Of a stretch of 64,000 bases of DNA, positions 63,421 to 64,000 are shown piece after piece. The first letter of the stretch is position 1, and the number at the start of each line of letters is the position of its first letter. The notes under the pieces are model-generated. The model was not told the origin of the DNA and did no database searches. It saw only the letters and a list, made by a program, of their open reading frames with translations. Made by a program: the position numbers and the translations under genes. Source of the DNA: Peribacillus muralis (lineage in GTDB: Bacteria > Bacillota > Bacilli > Bacillales > DSM-1321); NCBI RefSeq assembly GCF_001439925.1, contig NZ_LMBV01000005.1:222722-286721 (forward strand), in the 5' to 3' direction.

Positions 63421-63673
63421 ATGAGAGAGGGTTGTACTATTTTAAAAAGTATTACGTAATACCAAAGACCCTTTTAAGGGTTATTTTCTAAAAAAATATA
63501 AGCGTAAAATTGCTGGGAATACTATTGTATTCTACGGAGAAGTATACCTAATAAGGGGTTATTATATTAATTCATTATAATAAAGAGTTGAAATATATAT
63601 CTGTTAATAGTACTATTGTACTGTACATGTACATATTTGAAAAAAATAAAAAAAATAACAGTAGTGGATAATT
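63421..63673. other. Intergenic stretch before the secreted-protein gene
   Basis: 253 AT-rich bases. Holds a 14-base palindrome ACCCTTTTAAGGGT at 63468-63481, the palindrome TATTACGTAATA at about 63449, and the promoter/operator described separately. Confidence 0.5.
63588..63633 (+). promoter_or_regulatory. Promoter with TGTACATGTACA palindrome at the start site
   Basis: TTGAAA at 63588-63593 and TACTAT at 63611-63616, spacer 17. The palindrome TGTACATGTACA at 63622-63633 covers the expected transcription start, a usual repressor position. Confidence 0.6.
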
Positions 63674-63940
63674 ATGGGAAAAGTATATAAAGCTATAGGG
63701 ATATTAATTATATCCATTATTATTTTATCGCCAAATATTACAGCTTTAGCAGCTACTAAAAATTTTACATTTAATATGACACATCAACTCTCGATAGGAA
63801 GTTATACCTCAACAAAAACTTCTGCGACAGGTACAGTTAATATGACTAGTTGGGGATCTGACAACTATTTTACAATTCATGTTTATGATAGTAGTGGCGT
63901 AAGTGTAAAACTTAAGGGTAAAATGGAATATTGGATTTGA
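63674..63940 (+). CDS. Small secreted protein of unknown family
   Basis: Protein of 88 residues. A signal peptide is visible: KVYKAIG, a hydrophobic core IIISIIILSPNITAL-like, and ALAA as a likely type I cleavage site near residue 27. The mature part (about 60 residues) is Ser/Thr-rich and strand-like (FTFNMTHQLSIGSYTSTKTS, YFTIHVYDSSGVSVKLKGKM) with no Cys. Ribosome site weak (GTGG). A likely promoter with an operator-like palindrome lies 41-86 bases upstream. It may be truncated at the 3' end or complete. No family recognised. Confidence 0.62.
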   Translation: MGKVYKAIGILIISIIILSPNITALAATKNFTFNMTHQLSIGSYTSTKTSATGTVNMTSWGSDNYFTIHVYDSSGVSVKLKGKMEYWI

Positions 63941-64000
63941 GTCAATATTTTGGACACTAAAAGGTTAAATCTTAAGCTGTATTCCTAATTCGATCTTCAA

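Overview
The window comes from the chromosome of a low-GC, spore-former-type Bacillaceae. Gene order and products from about 25.9 kb to 60.8 kb follow the Bacillus subtilis ytl-ytm-ytn-yto-ytp-murC-ytx-aroA-ccpA-acuCBA-acsA-tyrS segment closely. Signals are also Bacillus-like: AGGAGG ribosome sites, frequent GTG/TTG starts, Rex operators, a CcpA cre site and a tyrosine T-box. The dispersed repeats and the extra lactate, phosphonate and siroheme genes suggest a soil Bacillus outside the subtilis group (a Peribacillus/Priestia-type genome is my guess, not shown by the sequence). No rRNA, tRNA, CRISPR array, insertion sequence or prophage was recognised.

Layout. 1-4.9 kb: end of a carbon-phosphorus lyase cluster (phnM, phnL) and a phosphonate ABC importer (phnD-phnC-phnE-phnE). 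5-19.3 kb: accessory metabolism and regulators, namely a DinB-like protein, a ycgR-ycgQ pair behind a Zur-like box, an aldehyde dehydrogenase divergent from a tandem TetR-TetR regulator, an EamA exporter, an Rrf2 regulator with a FrnE-type oxidoreductase, ldh-lctP under two Rex operators, a pair of small unknown genes, and a HemD-like gene with a SUMT-HemD fusion. 19.4-25.8 kb: signal peptidase I, DedA, PepV, D-amino-acid aminotransferase and MntH. 25.9-45.4 kb: conserved ytl to ytx housekeeping block including trmB, ytnP, sftA, murC and ytxGHJ. 45.4-46.3 kb: repeat-rich non-coding island. 46.3-60.8 kb: a long FtsA-like protein, aroA, ccpA, acuCBA against acsA, a class A penicillin-binding protein, and tyrS with its T-box. 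60.8-64 kb: AT-rich tail with small membrane-protein genes, decayed coding fragments, a 59-bp direct repeat and matching palindromes.

How the genes fit together. The acs/acu region is a carbon-use module: AcsA is switched off by AcuA acetylation and restored by AcuC. The acsA start carries a cre site for CcpA, whose gene is next door. Redox sensing appears in Rex control of ldh-lctP. SftA, MurC, PBP and the FtsA-like protein are cell-division and wall genes.

Compared with the B. subtilis order, ytpR and motPS are missing from their usual places. A copy of the dispersed repeat lies in the motPS gap, and non-coding hairpins fill the ytpR gap. The tail after tyrS is the most unusual part of the window.
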